Source: SZUA-547 sp963669315
GTDB lineage: Bacteria > Pseudomonadota > Alphaproteobacteria > Rhodobacterales > Rhodobacteraceae
Assembly: GCA_963669315.1 (NCBI GenBank)
Contig: OY770021.1
Span: 3,410,001 to 3,474,000, forward strand
Length of the DNA stretch: 64,000 nucleotides
Direction: 5' to 3'
Part shown: positions 1 through 11,140 of the stretch, one piece after another
Layout: every line of letters begins with the position of its first letter
Numbering within the stretch: position 1 is the stretch's first letter
Made by a program: the position numbers and the translations under genes
The notes under the pieces: model-generated
The model's input: only the letters and a program-made list of their open reading frames with translations
Database searches by the model: none
Told to the model about the DNA's origin: nothing

Positions 1-27
1 CGCCCAAGCCGCTTCCTGCGAGACCAT
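1..27 (-). CDS. possible 5' end of a reverse-strand gene (partial)
   Basis: Nine codons read leftward from an ATG at 27 to the window edge without a stop (MVSQEAAWA). A GAGG sequence lies five bases upstream of that ATG on the reverse strand, which is a reasonable ribosome binding site. It would be transcribed divergently from maeB. Too little is visible to name a product, and the call rests only on start-site signals. Confidence 0.25.
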
Positions 28-467
28 CGCGTCCTCATGGGCGGCGCTGAACGATAGGGATTGAGAGCGTCGTTTCAGACAGCAAGGAGACAGTGAAACA
101 ATTTACCAGTGATCGGATTGGCCGCTTCAGCGCCTGAAAGGGCTGCTGGGCTGCTGGGCTGCGCATTGCAGAGATTCCGGCCGGGCGCGCCGTCTTAAAC
201 ATCAGCGCGCGAGGCGTTTTGCGCTTATAGCGCTCGCGGAACCTGCTATTGGTTGAAAAACGCGCCGTAGCGCGCGGAACGGGAGGAGAGAATGAGGGAC
301 GTTCAGTTCGCTGTCGAGCGAGCGCCGTCTGCGCAGGTCGCGCCGTTTAAAATGTGCGACGTCGAACGCCAGCTGCGCCCGCATGTCCTCTCCTGTTTTG
401 GCCTACAACGATGCGCAGTGTGTACGCGCGCCCGCCATTCACTTGAACAGGAGCTCCGTGCGATCCT
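28..467. other. intergenic region upstream of maeB
   Basis: Short overlapping reading frames on both strands have no recognisable protein content. A small direct repeat of GCTGGGCTGCT lies around 140-165. Promoters for maeB and for a possible divergent gene should lie here, but I could not pick convincing -35/-10 elements. Confidence 0.5.
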
Positions 468-2741
468 ATGACTGATGAAGCCGCTAACAGATTTCGAAAG
501 ACAGCGCTGAACTACCATGAGTTTCCGCAACCCGGAAAGCTGGAGATCCGCGCGACCAAGCCGATGGCGACGCAGCGAGATTTGGCGTTGGCGTACAGCC
601 CCGGCGTCGCCGAAGCCTGCCTAGCGATAAAAAGCGACCCTTCGACCGCCGCCAAATACACCGCGCGCGGCAATCTGGTCGCCGTGGTCTCGAACGGCTC
701 GGCCGCGCTGGGACTGGGCAATATTGGCGGGTTGGCGTCGAAGCCGATCATGGAAGGCAAGGCGGTTCTCTTCAAAAAGTTCGCGGGCGTCGATTGCTTT
801 GACATCGAGGTGACCAGCAAGACGGCCGAGGAAATCGCCGAGGTCGTGATCGCGATGGAGCCGACCTTCGGCGCGATCAATCTAGAGGACATCAAGGCGC
901 CGGAATGCTTCGAGGTGGAGCGGATTTGCCGCGAACGGATGGGCATCCCTGTCTTCCATGACGACCAGCACGGCACCGCGATAGTGGTCGGCGCGGGCGC
1001 GACCAGCGCTCTGAAGGTCGCGGGCAAGAATTTTGAGGATATCAAGATCGTCTCCACGGGCGGCGGCGCGGCGGGCATCGCCTGTCTCAACCTACTGCTG
1101 TCGCTGGGCGCAAAACGTGAGAACGTCTATCTCTGCGATCTTCAGGGGCTGGTCTACGAAGGCCGAACCGAGGATATGACCCCGCAAAAGGCGGAATACG
1201 CGCAGCCCGGTGGACCGCGCACTCTGGATGACGTGATCGAGGGTGCCGACCTGTTTCTCGGCCTTTCAGGTCCGGGCGTCCTGAAACCGGCAATGGTCAA
1301 GAAGATGGCGAATACGCCGATCGTCTTCGGTCTGGCCAACCCGACGCCGGAGATCATGCCCGAGGTCGCGAAAGAGGCCCGGCCTGATGTCATAGTCGCC
1401 ACCGGGCGCTCGGATTTTCCGAACCAGATCAACAACGTGCTGTGCTTTCCGTTCATCTTCCGTGGCGCGCTGGATGTTGGCGCGACGGAGATTAATGAGG
1501 AAATGAAGATCGCCTGCGTCAATGCGATCTCGGCGCTTGCGCATGCGTCCTCATCCGCCGAGGCGGCCAAGGCCTATCAGGGCGAGCGACTGGTGTTTGG
1601 CCCCGAATACCTGATCCCGAAAGCCTTCGACCCCCGCCTGCTGGCCGAGGTCGCCAGCGCGGTCGCCTTCGCCGCGATGGATACTGGCGTTGCGGCCCGG
1701 CCGCTGACGGACCGTCAGGCTTACAAGGATTCGCTCAGCCGCAAGGTGTTCCGCTCCGGCTTCTTCATGAAACCCGTGTTTGAGGCCGCCCGGCAGGCCG
1801 CCCGACGCATCGTGTTCGCAGAGGGCGAGGATGAGCGCGTATTGCGCGCCGCCAATGCGATGATGGAGGAAGGTGTCGATATTCCGATCATGGTTGGACG
1901 CCCGGGTGTGATCGAGGACCGCTGCATCAGATATGGCCTGCCGATCCGGCCGAAACGCGATTTCGCCGTGGTGGATCCGGAAGACGATCCTCGCTACGCC
2001 GATTACTGGCGGGAGTATCATGCGGTGATGGAGCGACGCGGCGTCTCCCCTGACACCGCCCGCGCGATCACGCGCACCAACACGACGGTAATCGCTGCGC
2101 TGATGGTCCGTTGCGGGGAAGCGGACAGCATGGTTTGCGGAACCTTCGGTCAGTATCACTGGCATCTGGACTATGTGAACCAGTTGCTGGGCCATGACGG
2201 CCGGTGGGCCAAGGGTGCGATGTCCGCGATCATTCTGGAAAGCGGCCCGGTGTTCCTGGCCGACACCCATGTGCATGAGAACCCTTCTCCGGAAGAACTG
2301 GTCACGATTGCCCGGTCGGCCGCATTCCACGTGCGCAGGTTCGGCATTGAGCCGCAGATGGCGTTCCTGAGCCATTCCAGCTTCGGCAATATGCAATCGG
2401 ATTCGGCCCAGCGCATGCGCGACGCCGTCAGGCTGATGGACGAAGCGAATGTGGATTTCGTTTATGAGGGCGAAATGCACGCGGACGCGGCGCTGGATCC
2501 GGAGATTTGCAAGCGCGTGTTCCCGAATTCTCGCCTCAAAGGCCCGGCGAACACGTTAATCTTTCCAAACGTCGATGCGGCCAGCGCCTCCCGCAACGTA
2601 CTGAAGACGCTTTCGGGCGGGCTGGAGGTCGGCCCCATGCTGATGGGGTACGAAAATACAGCGCATATCGTGACGCCGTCGATCACCGCGCGAGGCCTGC
2701 TGAACGTCGCCGCAATCGCGGGGGTGCCGAACGAAAACTGA
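468..2741 (+). CDS. maeB: NADP-dependent malic enzyme with C-terminal phosphotransacetylase-like domain
   Basis: Oxidative decarboxylation of malate to pyruvate with NADP, feeding gluconeogenesis or NADPH supply. At 757 residues it matches the large bacterial MaeB class. The malic domain is at the start (LAYSPGVAEAC near residues 42-52; FHDDQHGTA near 163-171) followed by an NAD(P)-binding fold (STGGGAAGIACL near 197-208). From about residue 430 a phosphate acetyltransferase-like domain follows (RIVFAEGEDERVLRAA), which in this family usually serves as an allosteric acetyl-CoA sensor rather than an active enzyme. The ATG at 468 has AGGAG about 14 bases upstream, a somewhat long spacing. It stands alone before the acyl-CoA ligase gene. 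Confidence 0.95.
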   Translation: MTDEAANRFRKTALNYHEFPQPGKLEIRATKPMATQRDLALAYSPGVAEACLAIKSDPSTAAKYTARGNLVAVVSNGSAALGLGNIGGLASKPIMEGKAVLFKKFAGVDCFDIEVTSKTAEEIAEVVIAMEPTFGAINLEDIKAPECFEVERICRERMGIPVFHDDQHGTAIVVGAGATSALKVAGKNFEDIKIVSTGGGAAGIACLNLLLSLGAKRENVYLCDLQGLVYEGRTEDMTPQKAEYAQPGGPRTLDDVIEGADLFLGLSGPGVLKPAMVKKMANTPIVFGLANPTPEIMPEVAKEARPDVIVATGRSDFPNQINNVLCFPFIFRGALDVGATEINEEMKIACVNAISALAHASSSAEAAKAYQGERLVFGPEYLIPKAFDPRLLAEVASAVAFAAMDTGVAARPLTDRQAYKDSLSRKVFRSGFFMKPVFEAARQAARRIVFAEGEDERVLRAANAMMEEGVDIPIMVGRPGVIEDRCIRYGLPIRPKRDFAVVDPEDDPRYADYWREYHAVMERRGVSPDTARAITRTNTTVIAALMVRCGEADSMVCGTFGQYHWHLDYVNQLLGHDGRWAKGAMSAIILESGPVFLADTHVHENPSPEELVTIARSAAFHVRRFGIEPQMAFLSHSSFGNMQSDSAQRMRDAVRLMDEANVDFVYEGEMHADAALDPEICKRVFPNSRLKGPANTLIFPNVDAASASRNVLKTLSGGLEVGPMLMGYENTAHIVTPSITARGLLNVAAIAGVPNEN

Positions 2742-2835
2742 TCGACATGCGCCGGGCGGTGGAGCGTCCTGCGCATTTTCCGAAGGCGCCCATCGGAGGG
2801 GAGGCGCGAGAGAGCAAAGCGGAGGAGCCCCGAAA

Positions 2836-4731
<1,896 letters not shown>

Positions 4732-5172
4732 AAACTGTCGGCGGGGTTAAGCGCTCCGCCGCTGCTTACCTATTCTTTATCCTATTAAGCGATGGCTCTC
4801 CGGGATGTGTCCTTAGGAACGTGCCATGAATTACGTCAATTACGCAGCGAACCTGATTGGGTTTTCGACATCACGCAGACCTAACGTGATGTGCGGAATG
4901 CAAAATCGACGGAGTGGAGTTCGCAAAATGCGCATCCGCAGATGCGGCGTTATTGCAAAATGACTGTCGCGTCATTTGGGCGCAGGCGCTGCGAACGGCC
5001 AAATCATCCCGTTTTTTGGTTAATTCGACAACTTTTCCAAAAAAACGGCCCAAATATTGCTTGGCGTATCTTGCTCCGATTGTGAATGGGGACATAAGCG
5101 GAGTGCTGAATCGTCGATAATAGCCTTTATCGACGGCGCGCGCGCAGATTCTCCCCGCTGACGGATTAGAAC
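4732..5172. other. 441-bp intergenic region
   Basis: No convincing gene. A 6-bp stem (CGGCGG 4739-4744 with CCGCCG 4756-4761) follows prpE but has no T-run, so it is at best a weak terminator. The stretch 4900-4961 carries three copies of GCAAAAT (4900, 4923, 4955) around a perfect stem CGCATC/GATGCG (4931-4946). This could be a binding region upstream of the signalling operon. Confidence 0.45.
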
Positions 5173-5709
5173 ATGGTCACGGTTTTCCCTTTGTTTCTTG
5201 GGCGACTGGAGCGCGCCTTGGGCGCTGCGATCCGGGCATGCGCCGCCGTCATTGTTCTGGGGGCGATCGTTTCGCCGCTCGACGCGCGCGCTGAGGACGT
5301 GTTGCTGACGATCTCGAGCGAACTATCCAGCAGCGGCGGTCCGATTCAGTTGACCCGTTCCGAACTGACGACTCTGCCGCAGGTCGAGGTTCAAACGACC
5401 ACAGAGTGGACGGATGGCCGTCCGGTGTTCGAGGGTCCGTTGGCGCGCGATGTTATCGAGCGGATGCCAAGCAATGGCGAGAAAGTTGCAAACGCGATCG
5501 CGTTGAATGACTTCTCTGTCGAAATTCCATTGTCCGATTTCGAGCGTTACAACGTGATCCTTGCGCTTCGCATGAACGGGCGAGAATTGTCCCTGCGCGA
5601 CAAGGGGCCGATCTGGATCGTCTACCCGCGCGACGAACACAATGAGTTGCTGGATCCGTCGTTCAACAGCCGGTGGATCTGGCAGCTTGACCGGCTTCAG
5701 CTGCGATGA
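5173..5709 (+). CDS. secreted molybdopterin-oxidoreductase-fold protein, probable sensory partner of the downstream kinase
   Basis: A 178-residue protein with an N-terminal membrane/signal segment (about residues 15-40, ending ARAEDV), so it is likely periplasmic. The rest resembles small stand-alone sulfite-oxidase-type molybdopterin-binding domains (LTRSELTTLP, EGPLARDVIERM, VEIPLSDFERY, IWIVYPRD). The mature part has no cysteine, so the Mo-ligating Cys of true SUOX enzymes is missing and catalysis is unlikely. The stop overlaps the start of the histidine kinase gene by 4 bases. Proteins of this type are often encoded beside two-component kinases, so a ligand- or redox-sensing role for the kinase is inferred. 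Confidence 0.7.
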   Translation: MVTVFPLFLGRLERALGAAIRACAAVIVLGAIVSPLDARAEDVLLTISSELSSSGGPIQLTRSELTTLPQVEVQTTTEWTDGRPVFEGPLARDVIERMPSNGEKVANAIALNDFSVEIPLSDFERYNVILALRMNGRELSLRDKGPIWIVYPRDEHNELLDPSFNSRWIWQLDRLQLR

Positions 5710-7376
5710 CGCTGCGCAAATACATCACCCGCGGGCTGCCGATCCTCGCCCTGTTGTCGCTGGTGGGACTGGCGGCGATGGGTTTTATCGCTCTGAAAAA
5801 GGATTCAGAGGCTCTTGATCAGGCCTCGAAGGAGAACATTCTCTGGTCGGCGACCCAGCTTGAGACTGAGCTTCTGCGTTTCACAAACGCTCTGAGCACG
5901 TTCAGTCATCTCGATCGCGAGGTTGCGATCGCGGAAATTCCACGCAGGTTTGACATTTTGTGGAGCCGCGCCGCGCAGTTCGGCGAGGGCGAGGTCGGCG
6001 CTCGTTTGGCGCGTTATGATCATGGCTCCCAGGTGATCTCGCGGCTGAACACTTTGCTGCGTGAGCATGAGGATACGCTGGAATCGTTGTTGCGTGGAAA
6101 TCACGACGCGGCGCATGAAATGGCGCTGGAGTTCGGCGCGCTACAAGCAGACCTGCACGACTTGTCCGTGCGTGTTGTGCGGGGCGAGGAACTGCGTCTT
6201 GGCGGCGCACGCGATCGGCAACGGGAAAGCGTGGCGATCACAACCGCCAGCAGCGCCGCCGCGGTAGTGTTCGGGGTCATTCTGGTCTTCTATCTCTTCA
6301 GCCAGGTGTTCAGGTTCGAGAGATTGGCGGGCGCTCACCTGAAGCTCGCCGAGACGGCGCAGCGCGCGGATGAGGCGAAGACGCGTTTCCTGACAATGAT
6401 GAGCCATGAATTGCGAACGCCAATGAATGGTGTTCTGGGCACGCTGGATCTCATTGCGCAGTCTGATCTGACCCGACCGCAGCGGCGGCTTGTCGACCAG
6501 GCGAGCCGGTCGGGCCGTCAGATGATCGGCATGCTCGGCGATCTGATTGATGTTACGGCCCTCAAGTCGAAAGACCTGACGCCCGAGGCCCGACCGATTT
6601 CTCTGAATGGTCTCGCTCGAGGGATAGACGTGCAGTTCTCTCATGTGGCGCGGAGGGAAGGCGTGCGCGCGACGACGAAGGTCGAGGATCCACGACTACG
6701 GATCGAGGTCGACGCTCAGCGTGTTCAGCAGGCGCTCAACTACGTGCTTGAACATGTCGTCTCACGGATTGGCGCCACAGATATTCAGATGCGAATCTGG
6801 GCTGAGCCGACCCAATTGCATGTGCGGATCTGGTTCCTTGAAACCAGGTCGGACCTTTCCGACCCGGAACTTCACGTGTTGGCGAAGGAGCCGACCCACG
6901 CCCTGAACGACATAGCCAGCGACGCATTTGGCCCGTCGGTCGCGCGTGACGTTATCTCATTTCTTGGCGGTGAGATCAGCGTTGCGAAGCATGGCGTGCG
7001 GTCAGGCCATGTGTTGGTGACCGCGCCGGCGCGTGTCCTGAGCAATCGGGCGCCGCTCACCATGCGACTGGATGTCCGTTCCGACACGGTGCGTGCGCTT
7101 TGCGAAACGGTGATTCTCCGAACGCCGGAGGTCGTGCTTTCGGACGATGATACTGACGCGCCAGATGTCGTGCTGGCCGAGGTGGGGGGAGAGCCAGAGG
7201 GTGATCTCGTCGCGTCATTGCGCAAAACAAGCCCGACGTCGATGATCATCGCATTTGGATCGGCCGCTGACCCAAGGGCGTTTGACGCTGTTATTGAAGG
7301 CTTGTTCACGCCTGCTGAATTGCGTGATGCGATCGCGCAAGCCTCTCTGACCCGCGGCTTCGAAAATTCAGCTTAA
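5706..7376 (+). CDS. membrane sensor histidine kinase-like protein with degenerate catalytic domain
   Basis: 556 residues. Two transmembrane segments (about 10-30 and 178-200) flank a periplasmic helical region. The phosphoacceptor motif MMSHELRTPMNG is intact (His234). The ATP-binding domain is degraded: the N-box position reads QALNYVLEHVVSRIG with no catalytic Asn, and no DxGxG motif follows. A C-terminal receiver-like fold without a clear phosphoacceptor Asp (about 455-545) follows. It therefore probably accepts or relays phosphate, or acts as a scaffold, and relies on the intact hybrid kinase downstream. Translation is coupled to the secreted partner upstream by a 4-base overlap (ATGA). 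Confidence 0.82.
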   Translation: MTLRKYITRGLPILALLSLVGLAAMGFIALKKDSEALDQASKENILWSATQLETELLRFTNALSTFSHLDREVAIAEIPRRFDILWSRAAQFGEGEVGARLARYDHGSQVISRLNTLLREHEDTLESLLRGNHDAAHEMALEFGALQADLHDLSVRVVRGEELRLGGARDRQRESVAITTASSAAAVVFGVILVFYLFSQVFRFERLAGAHLKLAETAQRADEAKTRFLTMMSHELRTPMNGVLGTLDLIAQSDLTRPQRRLVDQASRSGRQMIGMLGDLIDVTALKSKDLTPEARPISLNGLARGIDVQFSHVARREGVRATTKVEDPRLRIEVDAQRVQQALNYVLEHVVSRIGATDIQMRIWAEPTQLHVRIWFLETRSDLSDPELHVLAKEPTHALNDIASDAFGPSVARDVISFLGGEISVAKHGVRSGHVLVTAPARVLSNRAPLTMRLDVRSDTVRALCETVILRTPEVVLSDDDTDAPDVVLAEVGGEPEGDLVASLRKTSPTSMIIAFGSAADPRAFDAVIEGLFTPAELRDAIAQASLTRGFENSA

Positions 7377-7531
7377 AAGCGACCGATTTTTCACAATTGC
7401 GGTTGTCCAGCGCATTCGAGCAAATCAGGCGCATTCGTGCGGGTTGATTGACGCACTCACTTTAATAAAGATTTTACCACTTAGCCTTCCACCTGTAAGA
7501 GTATAGCGACGTTTTTTGGGAGTTGACGCCT

Positions 7532-9487
7532 ATGCTGGTGTCCGAGCTTCAAGCCCTGTGTGATGCGATGCCTGGCGCGGTGCTGGCGGTCGAACCGTCA
7601 GGCCGAGTTGTAGCGGCCAATCAAACGGCGCGTGAAAAAGCTCCGGCTAAAGGTGGACGCCGCTTCGGAAATGGGGCTGACGCTCCGCCGAGCGAAGACA
7701 GCATTTGTGTAGAGAACGTCTTTGACGCTGACGTCGCCGCCGCTGTCAGTAATGCGCTTCAGACGAGACGATCGGACGCCGACGACCGAATCGTTGTTTT
7801 GCCATTCGATGGAAAAAACGTCGCGCTGGTGATGGAGCGGCCGTCGGGCGAGACATTCGGGCGCAATGCTCGAGATGCGGGCCTGGATGCGCTGGCGATG
7901 CTCGCACATGACCTGAGAGGCGCATTGAGCAGCGTCTGCGGCGCGTTTTCGCTGTTGGACGAAGATTTGGCGGATGATCCTGACAATGGCCCGCGGATCA
8001 CGGCCATGCGGTCGGCGCTGGCCCATTTCAGCGATCTGATTGGCGCAGCTTTGGATATTGAATCGCTTGCCGCCGGCCGGATCAGCGTCAAGGCCAAAGA
8101 TGTTGATCTTCGTGAATTCTCTAAAAGCATCGTCTCGATCTGGCAACCCAAGTTCGCCGAGGTCGGCGTCGATTTCCAGGTCAGCATATCGGCGAATACT
8201 CCGGCGAAGATTCGAATAGATCCGATGCGGTTGCGGCAGATTGTTTTCAACCTGCTCGGCAACTCGATGGCGCATGCGCGCGCCAAAAAGGTGCGCTTCA
8301 TCAGCAATGGCTTTGTCGATGAACATTCAGGCGAATCGCTTTTCGCCGTTGGCGTTGAGGATGACGGAATCGGATTGCCTGAGCGTGTCCTCGATGTATT
8401 CGCGGAGTCCGGCGGACGCGCTCTTTACGGTGAGGGTCGGCGACGCTTGGGACTGAGCGTGGTGCAGGATCTTACCAAAGCCATGGGCGGGACGGTGATC
8501 TGCCGAAACCTCGACGCTGGTGGGGCTCATATATGCGTCAAGGCTCCGGTGGGCGTGACCAGCGCGAACAAGCCAATTCCAAGTATGGATATTCAGGCCG
8601 CTGAACTTTCAGTCGGCCAGCCTGCGCGGTCGGCTGGCGGCTTGGTGGCTGCGCTGGCTGACGGAGGCGTGCGTGGCCTAAAGGCTCTGCTGGCCGAGGA
8701 CAATGCGACGAACCAGTTGGTTGCGACCCAGATGCTGGACAAGCTGGGTTGTGCGGTCGAAGTGGCGTCGGACGGGTTGGAAGCCGTGGAGATGCTCAAG
8801 GAAGGCGATTATGACTTCCTGCTCGTCGATATAGAGATGCCGAAGATGTCAGGTATCGACGTTCTGCGCAGATTGCGCGGCGGTGACGCCGGCCCGGCGG
8901 ATTTGCCCGCCATTGCGCTGACGGCCTACGCGATGGCGGAGCATCGGCGCAAAGTGGCGGAGGCCGGGGCCGATGGCATGATCGCCAAGCCGATTTTGGG
9001 CGTGAAGTCCTTCGAAAGCGATCTGGCTGAGATTCTTGGTCGGGTAGTCAAGTTGCGCGGCGCACAGACAAATTGCGTCATTGAATCGCCGAACGGCGGC
9101 TCAGTGAGAGACGTCAGGCACCTTCCTGAACCGGATATAGATATGGCCGTGTTCAATGGTCTGATCGATGTTATCGGCGAGGACTCGAGTGACGAGTTCC
9201 TGGAGCGCGTTGAGATTGATCTCGCCGATGTGAGATTGCGAATACGCAATGGCGCCCGGAAGGGTGATTTGGATGAAATTCGTGCAGGCGCGCACATATT
9301 GATAAGCGTCTCAGGGGCCATCGGCGCGCGCGCGTTGCAGGCCATGGCGCGATCTCTTCATACATTCGCAGCAAATGACGAGATTGACGACGCACGTAAA
9401 GTTGTTAAAGACGGCGACGCGGAATTCATGGCTGTGGCCGCCTTCATTTACAGGCGTCGTGCTGGCGCGCCGCGAAAGGACGCATGA
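7532..9487 (+). CDS. hybrid histidine kinase with receiver and HPt domains
   Basis: 651 residues from the ATG at 7532, preferred over the in-frame TTG at 7523 because TTGGGAG (7516-7522) is well spaced for the ATG only. Order: PAS-like region (1-105), HisKA with LAHDLRG (His126), HATPase with Asn244 and DDGIGL (277-282), receiver (LLAEDNATNQ from 386; Asp433; Lys486) and a C-terminal HPt domain whose histidine is in AGAHILISVSG (His588). No membrane segment is visible, so it is probably cytoplasmic. All phosphorelay elements look intact. It overlaps the response regulator gene by 4 bases, so the relay most likely ends on that protein. Confidence 0.9.
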   Translation: MLVSELQALCDAMPGAVLAVEPSGRVVAANQTAREKAPAKGGRRFGNGADAPPSEDSICVENVFDADVAAAVSNALQTRRSDADDRIVVLPFDGKNVALVMERPSGETFGRNARDAGLDALAMLAHDLRGALSSVCGAFSLLDEDLADDPDNGPRITAMRSALAHFSDLIGAALDIESLAAGRISVKAKDVDLREFSKSIVSIWQPKFAEVGVDFQVSISANTPAKIRIDPMRLRQIVFNLLGNSMAHARAKKVRFISNGFVDEHSGESLFAVGVEDDGIGLPERVLDVFAESGGRALYGEGRRRLGLSVVQDLTKAMGGTVICRNLDAGGAHICVKAPVGVTSANKPIPSMDIQAAELSVGQPARSAGGLVAALADGGVRGLKALLAEDNATNQLVATQMLDKLGCAVEVASDGLEAVEMLKEGDYDFLLVDIEMPKMSGIDVLRRLRGGDAGPADLPAIALTAYAMAEHRRKVAEAGADGMIAKPILGVKSFESDLAEILGRVVKLRGAQTNCVIESPNGGSVRDVRHLPEPDIDMAVFNGLIDVIGEDSSDEFLERVEIDLADVRLRIRNGARKGDLDEIRAGAHILISVSGAIGARALQAMARSLHTFAANDEIDDARKVVKDGDAEFMAVAAFIYRRRAGAPRKDA

Positions 9488-11031
9488 GTACTCGGACCGA
9501 ATCCAGTCAGCTTGCCTATCGGGAAAAGAAGATCGCGCAACACTACGACGATGGAGGCGTTTCGCCACGTTACGACTCTCCGATCCTTCTGATCGAGGAT
9601 ACGGCGTCTCTGGCGATGGCCTATCGTAAAATACTTGAGGCCGCCGGATACGCCGTGGAATGGCGCAGCGACCTCGCCAGTGGTCGCGAAGCCGCCCGCA
9701 GGCTGGCGCCGAAGGTGATGTTGCTGGACCTGATGCTGCCGGACGGCAATGGTCTGGATCTGATGCAGGAACTTTCAGACTCGGGCGGCGCGACGAGGGT
9801 TATCGCGATCACCGCCAATGGTTCGGTCAACCGCGCGGTTGAGGCGATGCGCCGCGGCGCGTTCGATTTCCTCGTCAAACCGTTTGACGAGCGCCGCCTG
9901 ATCTCAGCCGTTGAGCATGCGGCCAGCGTTGCTGGCGAGGCGGTGGGTTTCGCGGAGTCAGCCGTTGCAAACGAACAGTCGGTGGCCGGCGACGCTGCAG
10001 CCTTTGGATTTGTCGGCTCATCGGAAAAGATATTCTCAGTCACCCGTATGGTTCGCGATGTGGGCCGATCCACCGCCACTGTGTTCATCACGGGCGAAAG
10101 CGGCACGGGAAAAGAGTTATGCGCGCAGGCGATCCACAATGTCAGCCGGCGCGCCGCCGGGCCGTTTATTCCGCTCAATTGCGGGGCAATACCTCGGGAT
10201 CTCTTGGAGTCAGAAGTTTTCGGGCACCTCAAAGGCTCATTCACCGGTGCTATATCTGACAAGAAGGGCGCCGCCGCCGCCGCTGATGGCGGCACACTAT
10301 TCCTCGATGAGGTCTGTGAAATGGACCTCTCTCTGCAAACGAAGCTGCTGCGGTTCTTGCAGACTTCGACGATCCAGCCTGTCGGAGCCACCCGGCCGCA
10401 GCGCGTGGATGTGCGAATTTTGTGTGCGACCAACAGAGACCCGGCGGAGGAGGTCAAGGCCGGGCGATTCCGAGAGGATCTGTTTTATCGCCTGCATGTG
10501 GTGCCGATTCATCTGCCCGCGCTTCGCGAACGTGACGCGGACGTCGCCGAAATCGCGCGGCATTTTCTGGTTGATTACGCCCGCGCCGAGGGCAAGCGCT
10601 TCCTTCGCTTCGACGCGGCCGCCGAACAAGTTCTGATGTCCCACGCCTGGCCAGGCAATGTGAGAGAGCTTCAGAATGTAGTGCGCAACATCGTGGTTCT
10701 CAACGATGGCGAGTTGGTGACCGCCGCCATGCTGCCGCCCGGCCTCGGTGATGGTCGAATGAGCTCTGTAGACCTCGCGCCGCAGATGTCCGCGCCCATA
10801 CGGCCCGATGCGCCGGCCTTCTCAAGGGCTCAGCCGTCGCTCGCGACCGCGCCTTCAGACGAAACAATTCAGGCGTTGGTCGGATCCCGGCTGGCCGATG
10901 TCGAACGCGAGCTGATCGAGGCGACGATCCGCAGCTGCGGCGGTTCGATCCCGAAAGCGGCGCGCGTTCTGGACGTCAGCCCCTCGACGCTTTATCGCAA
11001 GCGTCAGGCTTGGAGCGAGCCGGAAATCTGA
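9484..11031 (+). CDS. sigma-54-dependent response regulator, LuxO-like
   Basis: 515 residues: receiver domain (IEDT 37-40, Asp82, Lys132), AAA+ sigma-54 activator domain with Walker A GESGTGKE (204-211) and Walker B FLDEV (273-277), and a C-terminal Fis-type helix-turn-helix (CGGSIPKAARVLDVSPSTLYRK). The sigma-54 contact loop reads GSFTGA (251-256) rather than the usual GAFTGA. It activates transcription from sigma-54 promoters after phosphorylation. It is translationally coupled (4-base overlap) to the hybrid kinase, whose HPt domain is its likely donor. The layout recalls the LuxO branch of Vibrio relays, but no autoinducer synthase is seen here. Confidence 0.9.
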   Translation: MSTRTESSQLAYREKKIAQHYDDGGVSPRYDSPILLIEDTASLAMAYRKILEAAGYAVEWRSDLASGREAARRLAPKVMLLDLMLPDGNGLDLMQELSDSGGATRVIAITANGSVNRAVEAMRRGAFDFLVKPFDERRLISAVEHAASVAGEAVGFAESAVANEQSVAGDAAAFGFVGSSEKIFSVTRMVRDVGRSTATVFITGESGTGKELCAQAIHNVSRRAAGPFIPLNCGAIPRDLLESEVFGHLKGSFTGAISDKKGAAAAADGGTLFLDEVCEMDLSLQTKLLRFLQTSTIQPVGATRPQRVDVRILCATNRDPAEEVKAGRFREDLFYRLHVVPIHLPALRERDADVAEIARHFLVDYARAEGKRFLRFDAAAEQVLMSHAWPGNVRELQNVVRNIVVLNDGELVTAAMLPPGLGDGRMSSVDLAPQMSAPIRPDAPAFSRAQPSLATAPSDETIQALVGSRLADVERELIEATIRSCGGSIPKAARVLDVSPSTLYRKRQAWSEPEI

Positions 11032-11140
11032 GCGTTCCGGCGCCCCACTTTCGATCAATGCTTGTCCTGACGCGCTCGGCGCGCTCATATGGCGCTGTAC
11101 GCGTCTGGTGTTCGCACCAGCGCAGGCGACAGGGGGAGTG

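Noticed and set aside
1551..2480. 309-residue reverse frame inside maeB
   Set aside because: Antisense frame of the PTA-like domain; His/Arg-rich, no start support.
7523..7531. TTG start for the hybrid kinase
   Set aside because: TTGGGAG would touch this codon directly; the ATG at 7532 has correct spacing.
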